64,000 nucleotides of DNA. Origin: TMP-86 sp039807285 (lineage in GTDB: Bacteria; Pseudomonadota; Gammaproteobacteria; Steroidobacterales; Steroidobacteraceae). Under the pieces are notes generated by a model. The model saw nothing but the letters and a program-made list of their open reading frames with translations, was not told the DNA's origin and searched no databases. The stretch spans positions 151,694 through 215,693 of the forward strand of contig JBGAGK010000004.1 of assembly GCA_044226785.1 (NCBI GenBank). The letters run 5' to 3'. A program made the position numbers and the translations under genes. Positions within the stretch are counted from its first letter, which is position 1. Every line of letters begins with the position of its first letter. Shown one piece after another: positions 55,590 through 64,000 of this stretch.

Positions 55590-57839
55590 ATGACATTCTT
55601 CAACGGAAAGACCGTGGTGGGAGCCGGATCGATCATGCTGGGAGCATGGGGCCTTGCGCAGGCGCAGGGTACCGTACCGGCCAGCTCTCAGCGGGCTGCG
55701 ACCGACGAGGCCGGTGGCGGAGTCCTGGGCGAGATCGTCGTAACCGCCCAGAAGCGCAGCCAGAACATCCAGGACGTCGGCATATCCATCACTGCGCTCT
55801 CGGGTGAGGCCATGGACGCGCTGCACCTGACCAACATGCAGGACATCGGGCAGCAGGTGCCCGGGCTCCAGCTTCAAACCTTTACGCAGGCGTTGACCAT
55901 ATTCAACCTTCGCGGGGTCTCCCAGAACAATTTCCAGGACAACCTCGAAGCGCCGGTGGCCGTGTATGTCAATGATGCGTACGTGGGCAGCATGAATGCC
56001 ATCGGCCAGCAGATGTTCGACATGGATCGGGTCGAAGTGCTGCGCGGCCCGCAAGGCACCCTGTTCGGCAGAAATGCCACCGGCGGCCTGATCCACTTCA
56101 TCACGCACGGAGCAGATGAAGACAAGCTCAACGGTTACGGTGAGGCGTCCTTCGCGAGCTTCAATACCTACAATGCCGAAGGGGCCGTGGGTGGCGCCGT
56201 GTCGCCAGGCTTCCGGCTGCGCATTGCGGGCCGATATGAACACTCGGACGGATACGTGAAGCCGGGCTTCAATCCGCTGGTGGGCCGCATGGCCCTGGGA
56301 GGTCCTTCCCATGGTGCCAACGGCTGGGCGCTGCGAGGATCTGCCCAGGTGGACATGAGCGATGCAACGCGGCTTGATGTCATCGCCTCCGCCAGCCGGG
56401 ATCACCGTGTCCCCACAGGCCAGTACACCGTGCGCTTCGCGGAGGCAGATCCTGAGACCGGGTTGGGCATCAACGCTGGACCGCCTCTGACGGGCGATGT
56501 GCACCAGCATGCATCGGATGAGAATCCCTACTTCAACCGGACAGTCTGGTCGGGAACGGCGAAACTGACGAGCAGACTGTCTGACACCGTGACGCTCACC
56601 TCCGTCAGCAACTTCACGTCAATGAAAAAGGACTATACGGAGGACGCCGGTGGTGGTCTGGTCCATTTTCCGTTCGAAACGATCGCGGACTACGATCAGG
56701 TCTCCCAGGAGCTGCGCCTCTCAAATGACACCGGCCTTACACGCTGGCAGGTCGGCGCCTACTACCTGAACATGGATTTCGATGGCAGCTTCACGGCCAT
56801 TGGCTTGCCCATCACGGGAGAAGAGGACGGGCAGATTACCGGCACGACGCGACTTCGCTCGCGCAACTGGTCCGTATTCGGCCAGATCGAGCATGATCTG
56901 TCAAAGCAGTGGACCTCCATCCTCGGGCTGCGATGGTCCCAGGACAACAAGGACATCCGGTTCCAGACGCGCGGCTATCACCTCACCGGGATTCCTGATG
57001 GATCGGTATTGTTTGATTTCGCCGACCAGATTGCCGCAAACCCCCAATATCTGGGTGATGACAGGATCAACTACGGCGACGTAGCGGTTCGCGCACAGCT
57101 CAACTTCAAGCCGGCTGACCACCTGCTCTACTTTCTCTCCTACAATCGCGGAATCAAGGGTGGCAACTGGTCGCCGAGCCCATCGGTGGACCTTGCCAAC
57201 TTCAGGCACAAGAACGAAGTGCTGAATTCCTTCGAGCTCGGCGTCAAGTCGACATTTGCCCCCGGTCTGCGCCTCAACGCAACAGCGTTCTATTACGATT
57301 ACCGGAACTACCAGGCTTTTGCGCTGACCGGACTGCAGCCGCAGGTCACGAACTCGGATGCGACGGTAAAGGGCGGCGAGATCGAACTGTTCGCACATCC
57401 TGCCGCCAGTCTGGACATGGCGTTTGGCGCATCGTTCCTGGACTCGAAGGTGGACTTCGTGCCCGCTGTGTTCCCGGGAACGGGTACCGTCGATGCCAGG
57501 TTGCCGCAGGCCCCCGGCATGAGTCTCAACGGCCTCATTCGCTACGCAGTGGGTCTCGGCAGCCATCAGCTGGCGCTCCAGGTCGACGGACGATACAACA
57601 CCTCGCAATATCTGGAAGGCACGAACTCGCAGGTCTCGCATCAGCGCGCATACGGAGTGGCCAACGCATCGGTGTCGTTCTCACCAACCGGCGATGCATG
57701 GGAGATGACCTTCTGGGTGAAGAATTTCACCAACACGGACTACCTGCTCTACAACCTCGACCTGGGCCTGGCCGGCTTCGTCGAGCAGGTCTACGCGCCC
57801 CCGCGCCAGTTCGGCGGCACGGTACGATTCAGGTTCTAG
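55590..57839 (+). CDS. TonB-dependent receptor
   Basis: A roughly 749-residue outer-membrane receptor with signal peptide ending near AQAQG, TonB-box-like EIVVTAQKR, plug motifs DVGISITALSGEAM and VEVLRGPQGTLFGRNATGG, and a barrel ending in aromatic residues (FGGTVRFRF). It resembles receptors that serve aromatic or carboxylate catabolism in proteobacteria. GGGGGA precedes the ATG at 55590 (a TTG at 55584 is in frame). The broken Rieske gene just upstream suggests the receptor is what remains of a catabolic island; ligand unknown. Confidence 0.93.
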   Translation: MTFFNGKTVVGAGSIMLGAWGLAQAQGTVPASSQRAATDEAGGGVLGEIVVTAQKRSQNIQDVGISITALSGEAMDALHLTNMQDIGQQVPGLQLQTFTQALTIFNLRGVSQNNFQDNLEAPVAVYVNDAYVGSMNAIGQQMFDMDRVEVLRGPQGTLFGRNATGGLIHFITHGADEDKLNGYGEASFASFNTYNAEGAVGGAVSPGFRLRIAGRYEHSDGYVKPGFNPLVGRMALGGPSHGANGWALRGSAQVDMSDATRLDVIASASRDHRVPTGQYTVRFAEADPETGLGINAGPPLTGDVHQHASDENPYFNRTVWSGTAKLTSRLSDTVTLTSVSNFTSMKKDYTEDAGGGLVHFPFETIADYDQVSQELRLSNDTGLTRWQVGAYYLNMDFDGSFTAIGLPITGEEDGQITGTTRLRSRNWSVFGQIEHDLSKQWTSILGLRWSQDNKDIRFQTRGYHLTGIPDGSVLFDFADQIAANPQYLGDDRINYGDVAVRAQLNFKPADHLLYFLSYNRGIKGGNWSPSPSVDLANFRHKNEVLNSFELGVKSTFAPGLRLNATAFYYDYRNYQAFALTGLQPQVTNSDATVKGGEIELFAHPAASLDMAFGASFLDSKVDFVPAVFPGTGTVDARLPQAPGMSLNGLIRYAVGLGSHQLALQVDGRYNTSQYLEGTNSQVSHQRAYGVANASVSFSPTGDAWEMTFWVKNFTNTDYLLYNLDLGLAGFVEQVYAPPRQFGGTVRFRF

Positions 57840-57972
57840 TGCAACAGGCGCCGATGCCGCGACGCGCATGATCCGGATACACGGAGAACGCGCGGATCCT
57901 GGCCGCATCGGCGGCAGCAGCTGTGCGAATCCGAAGTGAGGCAGACTCCTCGTCGCACATCGACATCCCGCT

Positions 57973-59856
57973 TCATGGCAGAGAGCCTTGCTGAGTTGGC
58001 GCGGCAGCGAGCGGCAGGCGCAACAGGCTGGCGTGCTCGTGGTCATGGAAGAGCCTGATGTGTGCGATGCGTGCATCGGCAATGTTCTCGTAACCGATGC
58101 GGCCGCCAGTGTTGTAGTTCTTCTGGTAGTTCGGCGAGTTCAGTGGGGCAATCGTCAGGCGCAGGCGCGCACCCGCCGGAATTCGCCGCGCCATCCAGTA
58201 GAACTCGAACGGAATTTCGACGATCTGACCCGGCTTCAGGAGCTCCTGATTGAAGGGGTCGTTACGGAATCGTGCACGGCGGATGTCCTCGCCAAGCCGC
58301 ACCGCCGATCCATCCGGCCTGACCATCAGCACCTGCGCCCACAGGTCAAAATCCGGCACATCCGACTCCACGATGAGCTTGAGCCGAATGTGTCCGGCGA
58401 TTTCCTCGTCATGTTCCTGCGGTGCCGAGTGGAACACGATTGCGCGTTTCTGGAAATCGCGGAACTGGCTGGTCAGGTCTTCATCCGCAAGGTATGTCGC
58501 CATCGCAAGTTCGGGCAGTTCGTGCGGATCGCTGATGATGATCGCGGGCGCCTGATGAGCTGGCGCTTGCGTTTCCAGTGAACCGGAGTGGAATACGCTC
58601 AATGGTGAACCATCGCGTGCCGACAGATACAGATCCAGGGTCCTGCCCGAGGAGGCAGCGTCGAGCGAAGGCGCGTGACGCCATTCCTCAGCGCCCAGCA
58701 TGAAGTAATTGACATGGTCTTTGAGCAGCGCCGGACGTGGCCCGTGTCCGAGGATCCAGTCGTACCAGTCCGCGTGCAGCTTGTCCATGTCGAGCACGGC
58801 GGTGTCGGGAATCGCGAGACCCATGATTGTCTTTTGGGGATGCTGCGTACCTCCGTGATCCCAGGGTCCGATCACGAGGTAGCTACGACCGGTCTGGGCA
58901 GACGGCGCGTGCACCATGAAATCGCGGTAGTAGCGCAACGCACCCGGTTGATCGTCGTCAAAAAATCCGGTCGCCGCCAGGATGGGAAAGCCCATGGCGG
59001 CAAAGTCTTGCGCCGTGGGCGCCGAGGCCAGATTCCAGGCGCGGTCGCCCACATGGTCCAGCCATGTTTTCATGAACGAATTCCGGTGGCCCTGCCCGTC
59101 CTCCATCCACCAGTCATCCTGCGCAATGCCGATGGCTTCATCGAGTTCACCGAAGGGGCGATAAGCCGCATATTGCTCGAGTATCTTGCCCTGCCAGTAC
59201 TCCGGGTTCGCGGCGAAGCCCGTATTGAGGGTGCGCCCGGCCGTGTAGCCCAGGATGACCGCGGACCATGCCTGCGGAATGCCGTTGGTGTTCGGCACGT
59301 CCCAGCCGGGGTAGATCGGCACGTAGGGGGCGATGCCGGTCAGATGCGGTGGATGCTGGGCGGCAGTACGCCACTGCGTCATGCCGACGAACGAACCGCC
59401 GTACATGAACACGTGGCCATCGCACCACGGCTGCCGCGCTATCCATTCGACGAGATCGTAGCCGTCCCGTCCAACCTGCAAGCCGAGGCTGCCCTCCTTG
59501 ATTCCGCCGGAGAGGCCACGGCCGCGCGTCAGCGCCTGTACGAATGCGAAGCCGCGCTTTGCCAGGGCGACTGACTCACCGCGCCGCCCACTGTCGATGT
59601 CGTACTGGGTCAGCTCCAGCACTGCCGGCAGCCTGCCGGACGCGTGCGAGGGCTTCGTGATCCAGGCTTCCAGCGAAACACCATCGCGCATGGGGATCAT
59701 CCGGCTCATCTGGATGTCGTAGCCCGGACCCACCTGTAGCACGGCCGTTTGCGCTTGCGGCGCCGTGACGGCGGCGCAGGTGAGAGTGAAGAAGAGTCCG
59801 ATCGCAAGGGACTTCAGCACCGGAAGCACCGGACGGCACCCTTGTGGCCAGATCAC
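57973..59856 (-). CDS. CocE/NonD family hydrolase
   Basis: A 627-residue secreted serine hydrolase of the X-Pro dipeptidyl-peptidase/cocaine esterase family. After a signal peptide (LFFTLTCAAVTAPQAQ) the alpha/beta hydrolase has the nucleophile Ser155 in MYGGSFVGMT, a catalytic Asp in GFFDDDQPGA and the His in GPWDHGGT, then a C-terminal beta-sandwich (about 430-610). Members hydrolyse esters, amides or acylated peptides. It overlaps the sterol-desaturase-like gene by four bases, so the two form an operon. The substrate is not predictable from sequence. Confidence 0.93.
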   Translation of the reverse strand: MIWPQGCRPVLPVLKSLAIGLFFTLTCAAVTAPQAQTAVLQVGPGYDIQMSRMIPMRDGVSLEAWITKPSHASGRLPAVLELTQYDIDSGRRGESVALAKRGFAFVQALTRGRGLSGGIKEGSLGLQVGRDGYDLVEWIARQPWCDGHVFMYGGSFVGMTQWRTAAQHPPHLTGIAPYVPIYPGWDVPNTNGIPQAWSAVILGYTAGRTLNTGFAANPEYWQGKILEQYAAYRPFGELDEAIGIAQDDWWMEDGQGHRNSFMKTWLDHVGDRAWNLASAPTAQDFAAMGFPILAATGFFDDDQPGALRYYRDFMVHAPSAQTGRSYLVIGPWDHGGTQHPQKTIMGLAIPDTAVLDMDKLHADWYDWILGHGPRPALLKDHVNYFMLGAEEWRHAPSLDAASSGRTLDLYLSARDGSPLSVFHSGSLETQAPAHQAPAIIISDPHELPELAMATYLADEDLTSQFRDFQKRAIVFHSAPQEHDEEIAGHIRLKLIVESDVPDFDLWAQVLMVRPDGSAVRLGEDIRRARFRNDPFNQELLKPGQIVEIPFEFYWMARRIPAGARLRLTIAPLNSPNYQKNYNTGGRIGYENIADARIAHIRLFHDHEHASLLRLPLAAAPTQQGSLP

Positions 59857-60758
59857 GATCCCCGGTCTCCTTGCGATGGAATGCCTCCGCGCAAGCGAAT
59901 ACTGCGGGAAGTCTCGCCCTCCCCGTCCGCGCGCCAGCCGGGCGGACCGAACGTGACTCCCACTGCCTCACGCAGGTTGCGTGCCGCCAGCAGATCCCTG
60001 CCCATCGCCTGCCATTCATGCAGCGCGATGCGCAACGGGTTAAAAGTCCGGATGTCCTTCACGATGCCGAAGCGCACAGGCTCACTCGCCGACTCCGCCA
60101 CAAAAGTGCCAAACAACCGGTCCCAGATGATGAGGATGCCACCGTAGTTGCGGTCCAGGTAGCGCGGATTGGACGCATGATGCACGCGATGATGCGCGGG
60201 TGTGTTGAACACGGCTTCGAACCACACCGGCAACCGGGTGACGGCCTGCGTGTGTATCCAGAACTGATAGAACAGGCTGACTGTCTGCTGCGCCAGGATC
60301 ATCCACGGTGGAAATCCAATCAACGCGAGCGGAACCCACGGCAGCCATGTGCCCACCAGGAGTCCGGTCCAGGTCTGACGCACGGCCGTGGAAAAATTGT
60401 AGAGCTGCGAGGAATGATGATTGACATGAGCAGCCCACCAGAACCTGCGCTCGTGCGACAGGCGGTGAAACCAGTAGTACACGAAGTCATCGAGCACGAA
60501 GATGGTCAGCCAGCTCAAGGGCGATGCAGCGGACACAGTCCACAGGCGGTGCTCGTAAGCCGCCGCCAGGCCCGCCAGCACCACTCCCGACATCGCGAGG
60601 CCAACCGCAAAGTTTCCCCAGCCCATGGCGAAGTTGGCCAGCGTGTCACGCCACTCATAGCGGACTCGCAGCAGGCCGCGGGCCAGACTCGCTTCGAGTG
60701 CGATCGCCGCCGCGTAGGTGGCCGGCAATACCCAGTTTGAAAGCTGTTGCAAGGTCAC
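59853..60758 (-). CDS. Sterol desaturase/fatty acid hydroxylase family protein
   Basis: A 301-residue di-iron membrane enzyme. Several helices frame the histidine clusters HRLSHE, HVNHHSS and, late, HHRVHHASNPRYLDRNYGG, the pattern of the fatty acid hydroxylase superfamily. These enzymes hydroxylate or desaturate lipids such as sterols, carotenoids or hopanoids using O2. The start is GTG. It precedes and overlaps the CocE-family gene, which may act on the same lipid or ester substrate; that coupling is inferred. Confidence 0.9.
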   Translation of the reverse strand: MTLQQLSNWVLPATYAAAIALEASLARGLLRVRYEWRDTLANFAMGWGNFAVGLAMSGVVLAGLAAAYEHRLWTVSAASPLSWLTIFVLDDFVYYWFHRLSHERRFWWAAHVNHHSSQLYNFSTAVRQTWTGLLVGTWLPWVPLALIGFPPWMILAQQTVSLFYQFWIHTQAVTRLPVWFEAVFNTPAHHRVHHASNPRYLDRNYGGILIIWDRLFGTFVAESASEPVRFGIVKDIRTFNPLRIALHEWQAMGRDLLAARNLREAVGVTFGPPGWRADGEGETSRSIRLRGGIPSQGDRGS

Positions 60759-61033
60759 GATGAGTCCCGCTTGACCGGCGTTGCACGCACCGACTCCCTA
60801 CTATAACAGCGCCGAGGATAAGCTCTGACTAAGCGCCATGCTGTTGTCCAGTCCCGTCGGCGCAAGCTGTCAACGCCACTGCCTTCGTCCCCATCACAAT
60901 GACTAACTTCTTGATTATGAGTATTTTTCCGTTACGCGGACGGGGTTGCATCCGGCGGTCTGTGTCAAAGTGGAATTCTTGGTTCGACCGACGTTGCGGA
61001 GTGCGAAATCAGTGCGCATCGAGCCGTGGCGCA

Positions 61034-61417
61034 TCATGGCGCGGTCCCCCCGGACTGGCCGGAACTGCCCGCCTGAATCATCCCGCCTTTGGACTTGGCG
61101 ATATAGCTGTAGTTCACTGGTACCACATACAGCGAGATCAATGCGCCGACGGTGAGACCTGCGGCGATCACAAGACCAATGGCAAAGCGGCTGACTGCAC
61201 CCGGGCCCGCGGCAAACAGTAATGGCACGACGCCGAAAGCCATCGCGGCGCTGGTCATGACGATCGGGCGCAGGCGGATGCTCGATGCCTTTCTGATCGC
61301 AGTGACGACATCAAGTCCTTCCCTTTCCTGCAGGACGTTGGCGAACTCCACCACCAGGATGCTCTGTTTTGTGATCAGGCTGATCAACGTGATAAGACCG
61401 ACCTCGGTGTAAATGTC
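61034..61417 (-). pseudogene. C-terminal remnant of an RND efflux pump
   Basis: Reading on the minus strand, this encodes DIYTEVGLITLISLITKQ, then SILVVEFANVLQEREG and RPIVMTSAAMAFGVVPLLF, which is the last transmembrane part of an AcrB-type RND transporter (about the final 120 residues of roughly 1040). It continues directly, in a different frame, from the end of the truncated adaptor gene at 61384-62073. About 900 residues of pump and the end of the adaptor have been lost by an internal deletion, so no functional pump can be made. Confidence 0.8.
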
Positions 61418-62073
61418 TTTTGCCCCACCGCAATCTGTCCGATCATTTCCTGTGGCAGCGCGAAGTCCAAAAGCATCGGATCCCAGCGCTGCAGGTTAAC
61501 GATCCCGGTGCCCGGAGACACGTACTGGCCGATACTGACCTCGCGGATGCCCAGCACACCACTGAATGGCGCTGTAATGTGCAACTTCCGCAACGCCGCC
61601 TGATCGCTTTCCACCGCGGCAGCGACGACGTCGTGATTCATCTGTGCCTTTTGAAATTCCTGCTGGCTGATCGCATGATCACCAAAAAGGCTGTGCGCGC
61701 GCGCAAGGTCGAGGCGCGCCTGCGCAAGCCGCGCCTCGTTCGCATGGAGCGATGCCACCTGCGTAGAATCATCAAGTTGCACAAGCACTTCGCCTTGCTG
61801 CGCGCGCCGGCCCGACTCGAACGCGATCCTCGTGACATTTCCCGCCACCTGTGCGGTGATCTCGGTGCCATCCACCGAACGCAGCGTGCCGACGATGCGT
61901 AGAGCGGGGTCCCAGCTGGCTTCCCGCGCCACTGCCGTTGCCACCGTTGCAGCCGGAAAGGCTTGCGTCGCAGTCAGCGCCGCTGCTTTGCGGTCCAGGG
62001 CGTACTTGCCGCCGAAGAGGATGGAGAAACCAGTGATCACTATGGACAGCAGCAACAGTCCCTTACGCATCAT
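61384..62073 (-). pseudogene. Truncated RND efflux periplasmic adaptor
   Basis: A 229-residue HlyD/AcrA-type adaptor fragment. The N-terminal signal/anchor helix, the lipoyl half-motifs (GTEITAQVAGNVTRI, ITAPFSGVLGIREVSIGQYV) and the coiled-coil hairpin are intact, but the frame ends at QIAVGQKTF plus a short out-of-frame tail, where the beta-barrel and membrane-proximal domains (about 130 residues) should follow. The 3' end is fused to RND pump coding sequence in another frame. GAGGAG precedes the ATG. Expression may persist but the product should be non-functional. Confidence 0.8.
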
Positions 62074-62477
62074 GTACTCCTCGTGCCTGTCTGGCTGGAA
62101 TCCTCGACGACTATAGGATATGACCCGCGGTTCATATCAACGGTCCCGTGCATTCAACGCATGGGCGCCATAAGCACTGATGCCATTTCCATATTCGAAC
62201 CGGGCGATGTGAATATTGGTTTGCTTTTGAAAATACCAATGCTGGCGACTCTCGATGTCTGCAGGGACCTGTGGATATCTGAACGTGACAGAGCGTATTT
62301 TTTGCTCTCAGGCAACGAGATTCGCCGTCTTCGGAGCACATTTGCATAGCTTCTCCGGCGCAAGCCGCCGGCGTCACGGCGGAATTGAGATTCCCCACCA
62401 TTGAGGAGTTCAGAGGATTCGACAGGAGGATAGCGCCTGTATCATGATCGCACTGGTTCCCCTACGGAAAAGTCAAA
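62074..62477. other. AT-richer intergenic stretch with a small unassigned frame
   Basis: This 404-base space between the divergent adaptor relic and the SDR gene is visibly poorer in G and C over about 62150-62340 than its surroundings. A 62-codon plus-strand frame (62161-62349, starting MGAISTDAISIFEPGD) could encode a small protein or be a remnant; it has no clear ribosome site and no family I recognise. The promoters of both flanking genes should lie here but no convincing -35/-10 pair was identified. Confidence 0.4.
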
Positions 62478-63197
62478 ATGTCTGATCGTCTCAAGAACAG
62501 GATTGCAGTCGTGACCGGCGCTGCGAACGGCATTGGCGAAGGCTGCGCGGCGCGATTCCGCCGTGAGGGAGCAACGGTCGTCGGCATCGACCGGGAGGCG
62601 AGCGAAGGCATCGTCACCGCCGATCTTCTCGATCCTGCGGCCGTGAAGAACACATTCGCCGCCATCGGCCGCGAGCACGGGCGCATCGATATCCTGGTGA
62701 ATGCCGCCGCGTTCGCGGTGTTTCACTGGATCGAGGAGATGTCCTACGAGGAGTGGCGCCGCACGCTCGCCGGTGAGCTGGACATCGTGTTCCTGGCAAC
62801 TCAGGCCGCCTGGCCACTGCTCAAGACCAGCGGCAAGGCCAGCATCATCAACTTCGCAAGCGCCAACGCCCGGCATGCCCTGGACGGGTCGCCGGCGCTG
62901 GCGCATTGCGCAGGCAAGGGCGGCGTGCTGGCTCTGACGCGACAGCTCGCCATGGAAGGCGCGCCGCAAGGGATTCGCGCCAACACCATTTCCCCTGGAT
63001 TCATCAAGACCGCGGCTACATCGCGCCACCTGGCCGCGGACCCGGGTTTCGAAAAGCAGGTGCTGGCGAAGAACATGCTGAAAACCCTGGGAACACCGGA
63101 TGACATCGCCTGGGGAGCTGTGTGGCTCGCCAGTGACGAGGCGCGCTACGTGACAGGATCGGACATCGTCATCGATGCAGGAGCGACTGCTTGGTAG
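62478..63197 (+). CDS. SDR family oxidoreductase with atypical active site
   Basis: A 239-residue short-chain dehydrogenase/reductase. The cofactor motif TGAANGIG is at 13-20 and the NAG-type motif at about 75-78 (NAAA). The catalytic Ser128 (NFASAN) and Lys147 are present, but the tyrosine of the YxxxK motif is His143 (AHCAGKGG, codon CAT). SISPG-like SPGF follows the active site as usual. Members normally interconvert alcohols and ketones with NAD(P)H; the His substitution makes the activity uncertain. It is monocistronic. Confidence 0.9.
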   Translation: MSDRLKNRIAVVTGAANGIGEGCAARFRREGATVVGIDREASEGIVTADLLDPAAVKNTFAAIGREHGRIDILVNAAAFAVFHWIEEMSYEEWRRTLAGELDIVFLATQAAWPLLKTSGKASIINFASANARHALDGSPALAHCAGKGGVLALTRQLAMEGAPQGIRANTISPGFIKTAATSRHLAADPGFEKQVLAKNMLKTLGTPDDIAWGAVWLASDEARYVTGSDIVIDAGATAW

Positions 63198-63449
63198 GCG
63201 CCTCATGGCACATTGCCGAAGCCGCTCATTGACAGGCTGTTGAAAGAGTCTGTGCATGAGGCACAGTACGGATAATTGAACGACAGGTAGAGGTCAGCGG
63301 ATGCGCGGAGCCGAGTCGAAGCAGGAAGGGAGGCTGACAGTAATCGTTCGAGGCATTTCGGATCTCCTGGCGGTATGGTCAAGGGAAGAGCAATTGGAGC
63401 TAGCCCTTGAGGTGCGTGAGGCTGTCGGCGCTCACCGGTTGGCGAGGCG

Positions 63450-63678
63450 GATGCTTTTCGATGGCGGCATGTGCATCACACGGCGGCCCAAGCCTGGCTG
63501 GGCGAACACATTGCCAATGGCTGGGCACCCTGTCTCCTTACCCCAGAATGGATGCCTGCGCATACTTACTGCGGACAGGTATCCGCGGCCTCAGCCGCTC
63601 GGCGCCGTGGCAGCACGGCTCGCCGAGGCAGTGCCCACCCCGCACCATGCTTTCTGGATGGACGCCATCCCGTGTTGA
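63450..63678 (+). pseudogene. Frameshifted VapC-type PIN-domain toxin remnant
   Basis: One frame encodes VHHTAAQAWLGEHIANGWAPC followed by LLT, and the next frame continues QNGCLRILTADRYPRPQPLG and ends PHHAFWMDAIPC at 63678. Joined, these match the middle and C-terminus of PIN-domain toxins of VapBC modules (usual pattern GWA-C-LT-NG-x-RI ... P-HxFWPDDI). The phase change sits in the four-C run at 63541-63544, one base too many. The N-terminal strand with the first catalytic Asp is not intelligible, perhaps shortened. No antitoxin gene was recognised upstream. Confidence 0.55.
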
Positions 63679-63762
63679 CCTGAATCAGGCCCACGACCCC
63701 TCGGCAGGAACCCGTCGGCATGGTATATGAGCCATCTGGGCCGAACGATCGGGGAGCAAATG

Positions 63763-64000
63763 ATGTCCGGGATATTCCATCGGCTGGGGATCTTGCTGGT
63801 GTTCGGATGGGCACTGGGCGTGCCCGCCCACGCAGCGACCGGGCACGATCGCCTGAAGGCGGAAGCGGACGCCGTCACCATTGCCCGTGATGATTGGGGC
63901 ATCGCGCACGTGCGTGGCCGGACGGATGCCGATGCGGTGTTCGGCGCGATCTACGCGCAGGCCGAGGATGACTTCAACCGCATCGAAATGAACTACCTTA
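63763..64000 (+). CDS. Penicillin acylase family protein, N-terminal part
   Basis: The gene begins near the right edge and runs off it; 79 codons are visible. A signal peptide (HRLGILLVFGWALGVPAHA) is followed by VTIARDDWGIAHVRG and DADAVFGAIYAQAEDDF, the conserved start of the alpha subunit region of penicillin G acylase/acyl-homoserine-lactone acylase precursors (N-terminal nucleophile hydrolases). GGGGAG lies upstream; ATGs at 63760 and 63763 are both possible, the second being better spaced. The catalytic Ser at the beta-subunit start lies outside the window. Confidence 0.85.
   Translation, partial: MSGIFHRLGILLVFGWALGVPAHAATGHDRLKAEADAVTIARDDWGIAHVRGRTDADAVFGAIYAQAEDDFNRIEMNYL

Overview
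The window is about 64 kb of high-GC DNA with the gene content of a Gram-negative, respiring proteobacterium. Pointers are an LpxR-type outer-membrane enzyme, an RND-type outer-membrane lipoprotein, two TonB-dependent receptors, ubiquinone genes ubiT-ubiU-ubiV, a type II NADH dehydrogenase and an Mrp sodium/proton antiporter with fused A and B subunits. I infer a gammaproteobacterium, possibly near the Steroidobacter/Nevskia/Xanthomonas groups; that placement rests on gene content alone. No rRNA, tRNA, CRISPR array, intact insertion sequence or prophage was seen.

Layout: 1-3.5 kb holds the end of an ABC ATPase gene, an LpxR-like gene, a cytochrome c'-like gene and an outer-membrane factor, all co-directional and overlapping or closely spaced. 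3.5-9.6 kb (minus strand) has a small carbon-metabolism cluster, the NAD-biosynthesis pair nadB-nadA and a malate/lactate dehydrogenase-like gene. 9.7-11.5 kb is an SSS-type symporter with its DUF3311 partner. 11.8-14.3 kb is ubiT-ubiU-ubiV, the oxygen-independent ubiquinone hydroxylation genes. 14.3-18.6 kb has a PQQ dehydrogenase, a nitronate monooxygenase-like enzyme and a LysR regulator diverging from pirin and an FMN reductase. 20.3-26.3 kb is a complete Mrp operon (AB, C, D, E, F, G). 26.3-35.2 kb carries a DEAD-box helicase, an HNH-nuclease relic, a DUF3014 protein, a large LuxR/MalT-type regulator, an unknown secreted protein, a cytochrome, a DsbA-family protein and trxC.

The most interesting block is 35.2-44.0 kb. 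Four co-directional genes encode a TonB-dependent receptor, a dipeptidyl-peptidase-IV-like S9 peptidase, a fusion of a cyclophilin domain to a DUF885 metallopeptidase, and an MFS transporter. A divergent TetR regulator lies next to a perfect 22-bp palindrome. Together they read as a regulated uptake and breakdown route for a proline-containing peptide; that role is inference.

44.4-50.8 kb pairs an ECF sigma factor and a membrane Ser/Thr kinase with TPRs against a divergent three-gene envelope operon, one member of which is an internally duplicated secreted protein. 51-60.8 kb has an MttB-family methyltransferase without a pyrrolysine codon, NDH-2, a LysR regulator, a second TonB receptor, a CocE-type hydrolase and a sterol-desaturase-like enzyme. 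From 53.8 kb onward broken genes accumulate: a frameshifted membrane protein, the N-terminus of a Rieske oxygenase, an efflux operon collapsed by an internal deletion, and a frameshifted PIN-domain toxin. An SDR enzyme with His in place of the catalytic Tyr and the start of a penicillin-acylase-like gene close the window.
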